6,458 nt of DNA from Campylobacteraceae bacterium (GTDB lineage: Bacteria > Campylobacterota > Campylobacteria > Campylobacterales > Sulfurovaceae). Below are positions 1 through 6,415 of this stretch, piece after piece. The translations under genes and the position numbers were made by a program. The stretch spans positions 1 through 6,458 of the forward strand of contig JALSQB010000231.1 in the NCBI GenBank assembly GCA_026985655.1, written 5' to 3'. Each line of letters opens with the position of its first letter. The first letter of the stretch is position 1. The notes under the pieces were generated by a model that worked only from the letters and a program-made list of their open reading frames with translations, had not been told where the DNA came from and made no database searches.

Positions 1-2
1 AA

Positions 3-374
3 GAGGTTACAATAGAGATTTTACTAGGTGATGCCAGAGAAGAAGTGCCTAAAATAACGCAAAAAATAGACATTATCTATCAAGATGCCTTTTCCCCTGC
101 ACACAATCCTCTACTTTGGACAAGAGAGTTTTTTGCAGACATTGCCAAGATTGCCACAGATGATGCCATCTTAACCACCTACTCAACCGCAGCTTCGGTT
201 CGTTTGGGGCTTTATGAGAATGGCTTTTATATTTTTATTCATCGAGCAGAGCTAATGAGATTTTCAACCGTGGCTTCATTTAAGATGATTGAGGGGTTTG
301 AATATGTCGATATGGAGTTAAAAAAAATTCGTAATCCTGTGGCAAGAAGTTTTAGAGATGAGGATTATATATAA
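3..374 (+). CDS. mnmD: tRNA (mnm5s2U34) methyltransferase MnmD/MnmC1 domain, 3' portion (5' end outside window)
   Basis: The frame is open from the first complete codon at 3, so the gene starts upstream of the window; the GTG at 45 is internal because conserved sequence (LLGDAREEV) precedes it. The family methylates the aminomethyl group of nm5s2U at the tRNA wobble position using S-adenosylmethionine, in the cytoplasm. The visible part shows the family hallmark DIIYQDAFSPAHNPLLWT, matching the D-x-x-x-x-D-x-F-x-P-x-x-NP-x-x-W block of MnmC, then a TTYSTAASVRLGLYENGF block (the Ty-s-a-x-x-VR-x-x-L-x-x-x-GF element). It ends with a short C-terminal stretch containing FSTVASF and RNPVARSFRD. 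The N-terminal glycine-rich SAM loop must lie upstream. There is no FAD-dependent MnmC2 domain after it, so this is the stand-alone methyltransferase form; some pipelines would call it mnmC. No terminator is evident after the stop. Confidence 0.85.
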   Translation, partial: EVTIEILLGDAREEVPKITQKIDIIYQDAFSPAHNPLLWTREFFADIAKIATDDAILTTYSTAASVRLGLYENGFYIFIHRAELMRFSTVASFKMIEGFEYVDMELKKIRNPVARSFRDEDYI

Positions 375-396
375 AAAGTTAAAGTAAAAAACTATT

Positions 397-422
397 TAAT
401 ACCTAAAAGGAGTTAGGTATTA
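397..422 (+). promoter_or_regulatory. Perfect hairpin with the Shine-Dalgarno sequence as its loop
   Basis: The left arm TAATACCTAA (397-406) is the exact reverse complement of the right arm TTAGGTATTA (413-422), giving ten uninterrupted pairs. The six-base loop AAGGAG (407-412) is the Shine-Dalgarno sequence for the ATG at 422-424, whose A is the last stem base. The arrangement could be a translational operator, an accessible-SD element or a DNA operator palindrome; function is inference. It is not a normal terminator for the upstream gene because no T run follows the right arm on this strand. A T-rich run does follow it on the opposite strand, but no minus-strand gene leads into it. Confidence 0.6.
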
Positions 423-865
423 TGGCTAATATTAACTATTTTATAAAAAAGCAGATACTACTTTTGTCTAAAATATCCATAGACTATATTAGAACTGACT
501 ATTTTAATCATTTAGCTGAAGATGAAAAATTAGTGGGCTTATTAGTTCTAACTTGGTTTTTGCTCATGAAGACCTGAAAAACTTCTTTTTATCAATAGCA
601 ATATATTGTATGCTTATACCAAAGAGTTCGACAAAGAGATAGAGATAGGAACCGTCAGAGAGATTTTTTTCGTGAACTGTTTTGAAAAGATTTTCTACTC
701 TGACATAGGCGACTTTAGAGTAGGAGATAAGTTTTTTGAGCTTGGAGGAAAAAACAAAAGTTTTAAGCAAATTAAAGACCTAGAAAACGCTTTTGTGCTT
801 GCCGATATGGATTATACGGTAGAGGAGAAAAAATTCTTCTTTGATTGTTTGGGTTTTTGGGGTAA
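422..865 (+). pseudogene. Remnant of a DUF4143-type AAA ATPase with the core deleted
   Basis: Three frames must be joined. From ATG 422, after the good SD AAGGAG, a frame reads MANINYFIKKQILLLSKISI and on to EKLVGLL. This resembles the N-terminus of these ATPases just before the P-loop, but no GxxGxGKT follows and the frame stops at TGA 575-577. A second frame from 544 reads SSNLVFAHEDL, like the strand and loop after the P-loop. A third, open from 570, reads EKLLFINSNILYAYTKEFDK, then GTVREIFFVNCF, DFRVGDKFFELGGKNKSFKQI and FVLADMDY, the typical nuclease-like C-terminal half. The expected terminal I-P-L-W-L-F-G-F-L motif occurs only after a further shift, at 833-862, as I-L-L-stop-L-F-G-F-L-G followed by TAA at 863-865. 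Family members are roughly 370-400 aa; about 140 codons survive and Walker A and B are missing. A functional short product is unlikely, although the downstream frame alone is open to TAG 867-869. Confidence 0.7.
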
Positions 866-874
866 GTAGCTTTT

Positions 875-1642
875 TTAAGCCTTTGCTACCTCCTCTTCAT
901 TAAGCCATCGTAAGGCTTCTTGTCGGTTAGAAAATTCTTTAATCTCCCCACTCATAAACCATGAGGAAACGTTCATGAGGTTGTTAATGAGTTTATTATG
1001 TCCGTAAATGGCAATTTTATTAAAAGCTAGCCCATGTTTTATGCCGAGTTTTAAGTCGTCCCAAGCTGCTTTGGCTTCCCACCCTTGAAAATTTTTAATA
1101 TCGACTAACGCATTGACTTTTGGTTTTTTTACTTCAGATAAAGTAGCATCAATAATGGGCATTATTCTTTCATAATCTTCATGCGTTAATTTTCCTATGG
1201 CTGTAAATGAGAGAAAAAAATTATTGCTGTCTAAACGTTTAAGTCCCATGGATAAACCATGTGTTTCTAAGAAATCATCTTCTCCTTTTATCCAAGCTCT
1301 GGCTTTGTCTAAATCATTAAATTGAAAATGTTTAATATGAGCTTTTACAAAATGTTTAGCAAGAGGCTCTACAAAATCAACAATTGAGGAGTTCGTAACA
1401 AAAGCAACTTTTTCTACTTTTGCATGATGTGCTTCAATAAATTTTAAATGTTTTACAAAAGCAGAAAAAGAATCCCAATAAGGAAAGGATTCAGCATAAA
1501 TAATGAGTCCTTTAAGCTGACCAACTTTTTCAATGAGAGGGTCTATTTGTTTACTGGCTCTCTCAAAATCATTTTGGCTCAATGCTCCAACAGGTTCAAG
1601 TATGGTAATAGCCTCTTTGCTATCGGTAATTATATTTAACAT
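875..1642 (-). CDS. Tandem SpoIIAA/STAS-like (DUF3478-type) domain protein
   Basis: This 255-aa soluble protein has no signal peptide or membrane segment. It consists of two copies of the same fold, at about residues 1-120 and 130-250. Both run G-x-L-(S/T)-x-(E/N)-D-(F/Y)-E-R, a helix, a central strand (LKGLIIYAE; VNALVDIKN), an aromatic helix (YWDSFSAFVKHLKFI; GWEAKAAWDDLKLGI), a strand (VEKVAFVTN; FNKIAIYGH), and a terminal D/Q-x-A-x-x-W-(I/L) helix. This pattern matches the STAS/SEC14-like SpoIIAA-like family, usually a single domain of about 120 aa, so the gene is an internal duplication. The molecular role of the family is not well defined; ligand binding or regulation is plausible. The start at 1642 is supported by AAGGAT about 7 bases upstream on this strand. 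It is transcribed divergently from the first permease and converges on the ATPase remnant, with only a few bases between them. The C-terminus is charged (NEEEVAKA). Confidence 0.8.
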   Translation of the reverse strand: MLNIITDSKEAITILEPVGALSQNDFERASKQIDPLIEKVGQLKGLIIYAESFPYWDSFSAFVKHLKFIEAHHAKVEKVAFVTNSSIVDFVEPLAKHFVKAHIKHFQFNDLDKARAWIKGEDDFLETHGLSMGLKRLDSNNFFLSFTAIGKLTHEDYERIMPIIDATLSEVKKPKVNALVDIKNFQGWEAKAAWDDLKLGIKHGLAFNKIAIYGHNKLINNLMNVSSWFMSGEIKEFSNRQEALRWLNEEEVAKA

Positions 1643-1662
1643 CTTTATATCCTTTTTTGTGT

Positions 1663-1668
1663 ATTATA
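1663..1668 (-). promoter_or_regulatory. Candidate -10 box for the STAS-like gene
   Basis: On the minus strand this reads as a perfect TATAAT, about 20 bases upstream of the ATG with the SD AAGGAT between them, so the leader would be very short. No convincing -35 is present at the usual distance, as is common in Campylobacterota promoters. The same bases read TATTATA on the plus strand and might also serve the rightward permease, but the plus-strand promoter is not clear. Confidence 0.45.
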
Positions 1669-1690
1669 CTCCAAAAGTATGGGATAAGTA

Positions 1691-1706
1691 TGCTACTTTG
1701 GTAGCA
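1691..1706. repeat. Short perfect inverted repeat in the divergent intergenic region
   Basis: TGCTAC (1691-1696) and GTAGCA (1701-1706) pair perfectly around the loop TTTG. The repeat lies between the two divergent genes, 22 bases before the permease ATG and just upstream of its SD (AAGG around 1717-1720). It could be a small operator controlling one or both genes, or a hairpin in the permease leader. Six pairs are few, and chance is possible. Confidence 0.4.
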
Positions 1707-1728
1707 ATGAAATTATAAGGAAAAGATA

Positions 1729-3018
1729 ATGTCTAAACCTAAAGCTTTTGGTCTGTGGAGTGCTGTTCTTTTAGGTATTGGTTCGATGGTGGGGGCAGGT
1801 ATTTTTGTCCTTTTAGGTGAAGCAGGGGCAATTGCAGGAAATTTGGTGTGGATTTCTTTTATTTTTGGAGGAATTATTGCTTTATTGAGTGGTTACTCTT
1901 TGGCAAAACTTGCTTCTGTTTACCCTAGTCGTGGGGGAATTGTTGAGTATTTAGTTCAGTGTTATGGAGAGGGAATTTTTTCAGGTTCTCTTTCGATTCT
2001 TTTCTATCTTTCGGCGATGGTTGCCATTGCGATGGTGGCGAAAACATTTGGAACGTATGCTTCAATGATGATGGGAAGTGAGGTGAGTGTATGGAGTAAT
2101 GTCTATGCCATAGGTATTTTACTCCTCTTTATGTTTATTAATTTAGCAGGAAGTTCACTTATTGCTCGTAGTGAAAATATTATTGTACTGATAAAATTTT
2201 CGATATTATTACTTTTTATCGTGGTTGTATTTTTTTACATTCAACCTGAATTACTCTCTTTTACAGATTCTCCTCCTGTGATGAATGTTTTCTCTTCAAT
2301 TGCCTTGACTTTTTTTGCCTTTGAAGGCTTTAGGGTTATTACCAATACAGCAGAAGATATGGAAAATCCTCAAACCACCATGCTCAAAGCGATGATGATT
2401 GCTATTGGCTTAGTAATGTTGCTTTATGTGGCTGTGACGTTTGCTGTTTTTGGTAATCTCTCTTTATCTGAGATTGTTCAAGCACAAGACTACGCACTCG
2501 CAGAAGCAGCGAAACCAGCCTTTGGGGATTTAGGCTTTACGATTATGGCGATTGCAGCACTCATCTCTACTGCTTCTTCTATTAATGCCAATCTTTATGC
2601 CGTGACGAATGTTACCTATCAGATGGCAAAAAATGGTGAGTTACCTGAAATTTACCGACGTAATGTTTGGCATAGTAGTGAAGGCTTGATTGTTTCTACG
2701 GTTATTTTGATTGTTTTTGTACTCTTTTTTAAATTGAATGAAATTGCAGCGATTGGGTCAATTTCTATTTTATTTGTTCACGCTTTGGTACATATTGGAC
2801 ATCTTTTTAAAATAAAAGAGAGTGGGGCATCAAAGAGCTTAGTACTTTTGGCTATTGGAAGCATTATCCTCGCCATTATTTTAGCGTTGAACTATACCCA
2901 TCAGCATATTCCCAATGTGGGCTATTTTATTGTAGGGGAATTTGTTTTAGCCTTTGTGATTGAGATAACATTAAGGTTAATGAATAAACGGATTATTACC
3001 AAGCAAATATGTATCTAA
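1729..3018 (+). CDS. APC-superfamily amino acid permease (PotE/ApcT-like), copy 1
   Basis: A 429-aa inner-membrane transporter with about 12 hydrophobic helices, the normal length for this family, which imports amino acids or related amines by secondary transport. TM1 carries the glycine-rich GIGSMVGAGIF (residues 16-26), the unwound substrate-binding helix of the LeuT fold. The YPSRGG motif (65-70) follows TM2. TM5 has a lysine (K156) in ENIIVLIKFSILLLF, the position used for proton coupling in ApcT. TM6 has FFAFEGF (195-201), then NTAEDMENP. A conserved block follows, with AQDYALAEAA at 252-261 and STASSINANLY at 280-290. The start ATG is preceded by AAGGAAAAG. The gene is clearly paralogous to the permease at the right end of the window, but its C-terminal tail is shorter. 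Substrate cannot be told from sequence. It is followed by a gap with its own promoter-like box, so it may be transcribed separately. Confidence 0.9.
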   Translation: MSKPKAFGLWSAVLLGIGSMVGAGIFVLLGEAGAIAGNLVWISFIFGGIIALLSGYSLAKLASVYPSRGGIVEYLVQCYGEGIFSGSLSILFYLSAMVAIAMVAKTFGTYASMMMGSEVSVWSNVYAIGILLLFMFINLAGSSLIARSENIIVLIKFSILLLFIVVVFFYIQPELLSFTDSPPVMNVFSSIALTFFAFEGFRVITNTAEDMENPQTTMLKAMMIAIGLVMLLYVAVTFAVFGNLSLSEIVQAQDYALAEAAKPAFGDLGFTIMAIAALISTASSINANLYAVTNVTYQMAKNGELPEIYRRNVWHSSEGLIVSTVILIVFVLFFKLNEIAAIGSISILFVHALVHIGHLFKIKESGASKSLVLLAIGSIILAIILALNYTHQHIPNVGYFIVGEFVLAFVIEITLRLMNKRIITKQICI

Positions 3019-3046
3019 AGTAGCATCTTTTGCTCAAAAATAAGAG

Positions 3047-3052
3047 TATAAT
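3047..3052 (+). promoter_or_regulatory. Candidate -10 box for the EI24-to-permease operon
   Basis: A perfect TATAAT lies in the 61-base gap between the first permease and the EI24 gene, 27 bases before the preferred ATG at 3080 and upstream of its SD. No clear -35 is visible. This suggests that the four downstream genes have their own promoter, though read-through from the first permease is possible because no terminator is seen in the gap. Confidence 0.45.
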
Positions 3053-3079
3053 AAAACATAATATCATATGGAGAATAAA

Positions 3080-4000
3080 ATGATAAAAGCAACAAGCGAA
3101 TCGATACTATTTGGTTTTAAAGAGATTTTAACATGGCATACTATGAAATATGCTCTTATTATTGGGTTGTTTGTGATGGCAACGTGGATAGGGCTAGGGT
3201 TACTTTTTTGGAACAACTTAACTGCTTTTAGCATGACACTTATTGGTTTTTTACCTCTTGACCTTATGATTTTAGATGGCACATGGATGATGTCCACTTT
3301 CATTTGGCTCATTTTAGTTTTGTTGACGTATGCACTTGTTTACATTTTTTTGGGTAATTTTATTTTTAATAAAATATCCAAAGATAAATATGCTGCGTTA
3401 TCTTTAATTTTAATGTCTATAAGTGCTTCTTTTTGGTTAATTGTTTGGTACTTTAATAATGAATTACTACATCAAAAGATTACAGCTTTTTTAAAAACTT
3501 TACCTTATACAACAGTAGAACATGGGTTAGCTTATCTTTTTACGATTTATATTATATATAATGCCATTGTGATTAGTATATTATTTCTCGTTAATATTTT
3601 TAATAAACCACTGATTCAACATTTTGCTTATAAGCATTATGATGGTTCGTTGGAAGAACACCATACATTACAATCTTTGAGATACACCATGAAAGATACC
3701 CTTTTATTTATAGGAATTTCATTACTTGCTTTTCCTCTTCTTTTTATTCCTGTGGTTAATTTTATGGTACAAATATTATTGTGGATATGGCTCACTAAAG
3801 ATACCTTGCAATATAACACAGCTTCATTGGTCTTTAAAGAAGTAGAGATGAAAGAGTTAAAAAAACATCAAAAAGATATTTGGTTTATTAGTTTGGTCAG
3901 TATACTCTTTAACTTTATTCCAATATTTAACATCTTCGCTCCTTTCTTCGGAGAACTTAGCATGTTTCATTATTGGAAACAAATTCAACAAGAAGGATAG
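3080..4000 (+). CDS. EI24-domain (CysZ-like) integral membrane protein
   Basis: This is a 306-aa membrane protein. An ATG at 3068 is in frame, but GGAG at 3070-3073 is a well-placed SD for the ATG at 3080, so I choose 3080. The start MIKATSESILFGFKEILTWH is the typical amphipathic entry of EI24 proteins. Hydrophobic segments lie at about residues 23-45, 70-97, 104-125, 150-174, 207-238 and 267-291. The C-terminal FIPIFNIFAPFFGELSMFHYW (279-299) matches the N-x-x-P-x-x-N-x-x-A-P signature at the end of the family. A hydrophilic loop (about 181-205) separates the fourth and fifth segments. The family includes CysZ sulfate permeases, but Campylobacterota members are mostly uncharacterised, and nothing here shows sulfate transport. 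Its stop is 3 bases from the next start, so it is translationally linked to the 69-aa gene. Confidence 0.8.
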   Translation: MIKATSESILFGFKEILTWHTMKYALIIGLFVMATWIGLGLLFWNNLTAFSMTLIGFLPLDLMILDGTWMMSTFIWLILVLLTYALVYIFLGNFIFNKISKDKYAALSLILMSISASFWLIVWYFNNELLHQKITAFLKTLPYTTVEHGLAYLFTIYIIYNAIVISILFLVNIFNKPLIQHFAYKHYDGSLEEHHTLQSLRYTMKDTLLFIGISLLAFPLLFIPVVNFMVQILLWIWLTKDTLQYNTASLVFKEVEMKELKKHQKDIWFISLVSILFNFIPIFNIFAPFFGELSMFHYWKQIQQEG

Positions 4001-4003
4001 ATT

Positions 4004-4213
4004 ATGGACATAATAGAAAAAGAGTTAGAGAACAGACGTACTGAAATTCAAAAAGAAGTTAAAGCTCTTTTTGAAGCCAATATGACAATCACCGATTGGG
4101 ATATTCCTGAAGCTGATGATCTAAAAGCAGCTAAGTTTTTAATTAAGATTATCAAAGAAGAGCTTGCTAAGATTGAAAAAAATATTGCCAACGGTAAATA
4201 TAATAACTATTAA
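4004..4213 (+). CDS. Small hypothetical protein (69 aa), probably helical
   Basis: I do not recognise a named family. The protein has no membrane segment or signal peptide. Residues 1-27 and 38-62 look like two charged amphipathic helices (EKELENRRTEIQKEVKALFE; AAKFLIKIIKEELAKIEKN) joined by the distinctive linker TDWDIPEADD (30-39). A two-helix hairpin or coiled-coil partner protein is a plausible shape. It is likely real: AAGGA ends 6 bases before the ATG, it begins 3 bases after the EI24 stop, and the USP-like gene follows 10 bases later with its own SD, so it is embedded in an operon. Confidence 0.75.
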   Translation: MDIIEKELENRRTEIQKEVKALFEANMTITDWDIPEADDLKAAKFLIKIIKEELAKIEKNIANGKYNNY

Positions 4214-4223
4214 AGGATAAATT

Positions 4224-5075
4224 ATGAAACACCTCTTTAAACGCGTGGTTGTTCTCTTGAATGAGCTAGAAAATATTGATAACGTACTCAAAAAAGCCTT
4301 TGACTTTTCAATTCAACATCAAACGAGATTAGAAATTCTTTACGTCCAAGAGCAAGAGCTTTTTGATGTTCCTGATTATTTTTTATCAGACGATAAAATT
4401 GCCAATGAGCATTTAGACAAAAAGAGCGTTAAAGCTAAAATAGAAGAGCATCTTCTGACCTTAGATATTCAAGGTGACCATGCCATTTTAATTTATGAAG
4501 ATGATACCATAGACCAAGTGCTTCATTATGCCAAAGGACAAAAAGATATTCTGTTTATTACAGCTTATCATCAAGAGCTTAGTGAAAAGTTAGTAGAAAA
4601 AACACCCCATAGCTTTTGGATTGTTAAAAACAACAGTCAAAGCTACCATAATATTGCCATTCCCTTAGATTTTTCTGATACAGGGGAACGTGTTATTACG
4701 TTAGCTAAACATATTTTCCCTACTCAAAATATCACCATGATTCATGATTACCGTTATTTACTCGATACCCTTACGGTGCAAGTCGATTATTTAAATGTTG
4801 TTCCTGTGATTACGCCTGATATTCTTGCTTTAAATGAAACCTTGAAAAAAGAGCAAAAAGCAAAGTTTGAGCATTATAAAAAAGAGTTTGAACTCAATGG
4901 TAAATGTATTGAGGGAGAAGCTTCATTGGACAAAGACCTCATAGAATATATCTCTAAAAATGATTTTGATTTAAGCATACTCTATCATCAAGATACAGAA
5001 CTCTTTTTGTCTCCTTCATTGATTTTAGAGTTGCTAAAATTTGTTGAGACAGATTTTTTTATTGTTAATCTTTAA
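4224..5075 (+). CDS. Two-domain universal stress protein (UspA)-like protein
   Basis: A 283-aa cytosolic protein with two degenerate USP domains. Domain 1 (about 1-136) has FKRVVVLLNELENIDNVLKK, then TRLEILYVQE, DHAILIYEDDTIDQVLHYA, KDILFITAYH and a final strand FWIVKN. Domain 2 (about 141-283) opens with the better conserved NIAIPLDFSDTGERVITLAK, followed by NITMIHDYRY, a long helix (203-222), DKDLIEYISKNDFDLSILYH and the last strand DFFIVNL. The ATP-binding signature G-x2-G-x9-G-(S/T) is absent from both, so it is probably of the non-nucleotide-binding type. USP domains are known to be fused to or encoded beside APC permeases, and here the stop (5073-5075) borders the SD of the downstream permease 10 bases before its start. 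A role as regulator of the permeases is therefore inferred. The ATG is preceded by AAAGGAT. Confidence 0.75.
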   Translation: MKHLFKRVVVLLNELENIDNVLKKAFDFSIQHQTRLEILYVQEQELFDVPDYFLSDDKIANEHLDKKSVKAKIEEHLLTLDIQGDHAILIYEDDTIDQVLHYAKGQKDILFITAYHQELSEKLVEKTPHSFWIVKNNSQSYHNIAIPLDFSDTGERVITLAKHIFPTQNITMIHDYRYLLDTLTVQVDYLNVVPVITPDILALNETLKKEQKAKFEHYKKEFELNGKCIEGEASLDKDLIEYISKNDFDLSILYHQDTELFLSPSLILELLKFVETDFFIVNL

Positions 5076-5084
5076 GGAGTATAA

Positions 5085-6404
5085 GTGGCAAAAAAAATAG
5101 GATTTTTAGAAGCTTTTAGCATTGGGGTTGGGGGTATGGTTGGTGGAGGTATCTTTGCTGTATTGGGGCTTACCATCGACCTAGCCAAAGGGGCTGCACC
5201 TCTTGCTTTTATGGTGGCAGGATTTATTGCTCTTATTACGGCTTACTCGTATGTCAAACTCTCTTTACGTTACCCCAGTGAGGGGGGAAGTATAGAGTTT
5301 ATTGTTCAAGCCTTTGGCAATGGATATTTCTCTTCGGTGATTAACAATTTACTGCTTATTAGTTATGTCATTATGTTGGCACTCTATGCTTATGCATTTG
5401 GGAGTTATGGTTCAGCTCTTTTGGTGGGAAGTGATGTGACGTGGATTCACAATGCTTTAGCTGTTGGGGTTATTGTTCTTTTTATGCTCATTAATCTTGT
5501 GGGGGCATTGCTAACAGGAAAAGCAGAAGATATTATGGTCTTTTCTAAGTTATTTATTTTGGTCATTTTTGCAGGAGTAGGAAGTGTGAGTATTGACATG
5601 ACCCACATGGCAACCACACAATGGATGCCCATGACCTCTGTGGTTACAGGAGGATTGATGATTTTTCTAGCCTTTGAGGGATTTGAACTCATTGCCAATA
5701 CAGCTAGAGATGTGGAAAACCCTGAAAAAACCTTACCTAGAGCCTATTACTCTTCTGTCATTTTTGTGCTTATTTTATACGTTTGGATTGCCATGGTTAC
5801 AGTAGGAAATCTTTCATTTGAAGAGGCAAAAACAGCACAAGATTATGTATTGGCTAAAGCTGCTGAGCCTTTTTTTGGCGAACTCGGATTTATCTTCATT
5901 GGTATAGCAGCCTTACTCTCAACAGCTTCAGCAATTAATGCAACACTTTATGGAAGTGGACGAACCTCTTATCTCATTGCTAAACATGGTGAGTTACCCC
6001 ATACCTTTGAAAAACGGATTAAAAATGGTTACGAGGGGATGGTGATTGTGGCACTCTTAAGCATTATTTTTACGACACTTTTTGACATTAACAACATCTC
6101 CATTGCAGGAAGCATTGGGTTTTTAATTGTTTTTACTTTGGTAAATTATGCGAACTTTAAACTCTATAAAGAGACCAAAGCCAATAGATTTATTCCTGCA
6201 TTGGGGGCATTGTTAGGTTTGACAGCGACCACGGTACTGATTGGATACAATCTTATTCATTCACCTCAATCCTTGGTCACAAGTGGCATTGTTTTGTTGG
6301 TGGTTGTTCTTTTTACTTTTTTATACTATCATCTGAAAGAAGCAAGGCTCTCTTCGTTTATGGATAAAAATTTGCAGAGGGATGAGGAGAGAGTTTTAAC
6401 GTAA
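5085..6404 (+). CDS. APC-superfamily amino acid permease (PotE/ApcT-like), copy 2
   Basis: A 439-aa, roughly 12-helix inner-membrane transporter, starting with GTG at 5085 after AAGGAG (5075-5080 region), which overlaps the end of the USP-like gene. TM1 has GVGGMVGGGIF (14-24); YPSEGG (63-68) follows TM2. TM5 is EDIMVFSKLFILVIF with K155 at the ApcT proton-coupling position, and TM6 has LAFEGF (195-200) followed by NTARDVENP. It shares many blocks with copy 1, such as AQDYVLAKAA, STASAINATLY and AKHGELP, showing an old duplication rather than a recent one, because the DNA differs throughout. After the last helix there is a charged cytoplasmic tail (about 416-439, rich in K, R, E, D) that copy 1 lacks. 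The substrate is unknown. It is the last gene of the operon and no terminator is visible after it. Confidence 0.9.
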   Translation: MAKKIGFLEAFSIGVGGMVGGGIFAVLGLTIDLAKGAAPLAFMVAGFIALITAYSYVKLSLRYPSEGGSIEFIVQAFGNGYFSSVINNLLLISYVIMLALYAYAFGSYGSALLVGSDVTWIHNALAVGVIVLFMLINLVGALLTGKAEDIMVFSKLFILVIFAGVGSVSIDMTHMATTQWMPMTSVVTGGLMIFLAFEGFELIANTARDVENPEKTLPRAYYSSVIFVLILYVWIAMVTVGNLSFEEAKTAQDYVLAKAAEPFFGELGFIFIGIAALLSTASAINATLYGSGRTSYLIAKHGELPHTFEKRIKNGYEGMVIVALLSIIFTTLFDINNISIAGSIGFLIVFTLVNYANFKLYKETKANRFIPALGALLGLTATTVLIGYNLIHSPQSLVTSGIVLLVVVLFTFLYYHLKEARLSSFMDKNLQRDEERVLT

Positions 6405-6415
6405 GGACATAAGGC

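Noticed and set aside
45..47. GTG 45 as the start of the first gene
   Set aside because: The frame is open to the window edge and conserved methyltransferase sequence lies before this codon.
606..869. Intact 87-aa gene starting at TTG 606
   Set aside because: Homology-like sequence (EKLLFINSNI) extends upstream of the TTG in the same frame, there is no SD before it, and the content matches only the C-terminal half of a larger ATPase.
864..889. GTAGC...GCTAC and GCTT-TTTT-AAGC near the convergent gene ends as a bidirectional terminator
   Set aside because: The stems are only four or five pairs with a long loop or no stable GC core, so this is too weak to call.
3023..3040. AGCA...TGCT followed by an A run after the first permease as a terminator
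   Set aside because: A four-pair stem with no T tract on the transcribed strand; it does not support a terminator.
3068..3079. Upstream ATG 3068 as start of the EI24 gene
   Set aside because: It lacks an SD, while GGAG inside this stretch is well spaced for the ATG at 3080.
5447..5698. Minus-strand frame inside the second permease
   Set aside because: It is a shadow of the strongly supported permease frame, with no SD or recognisable protein features.
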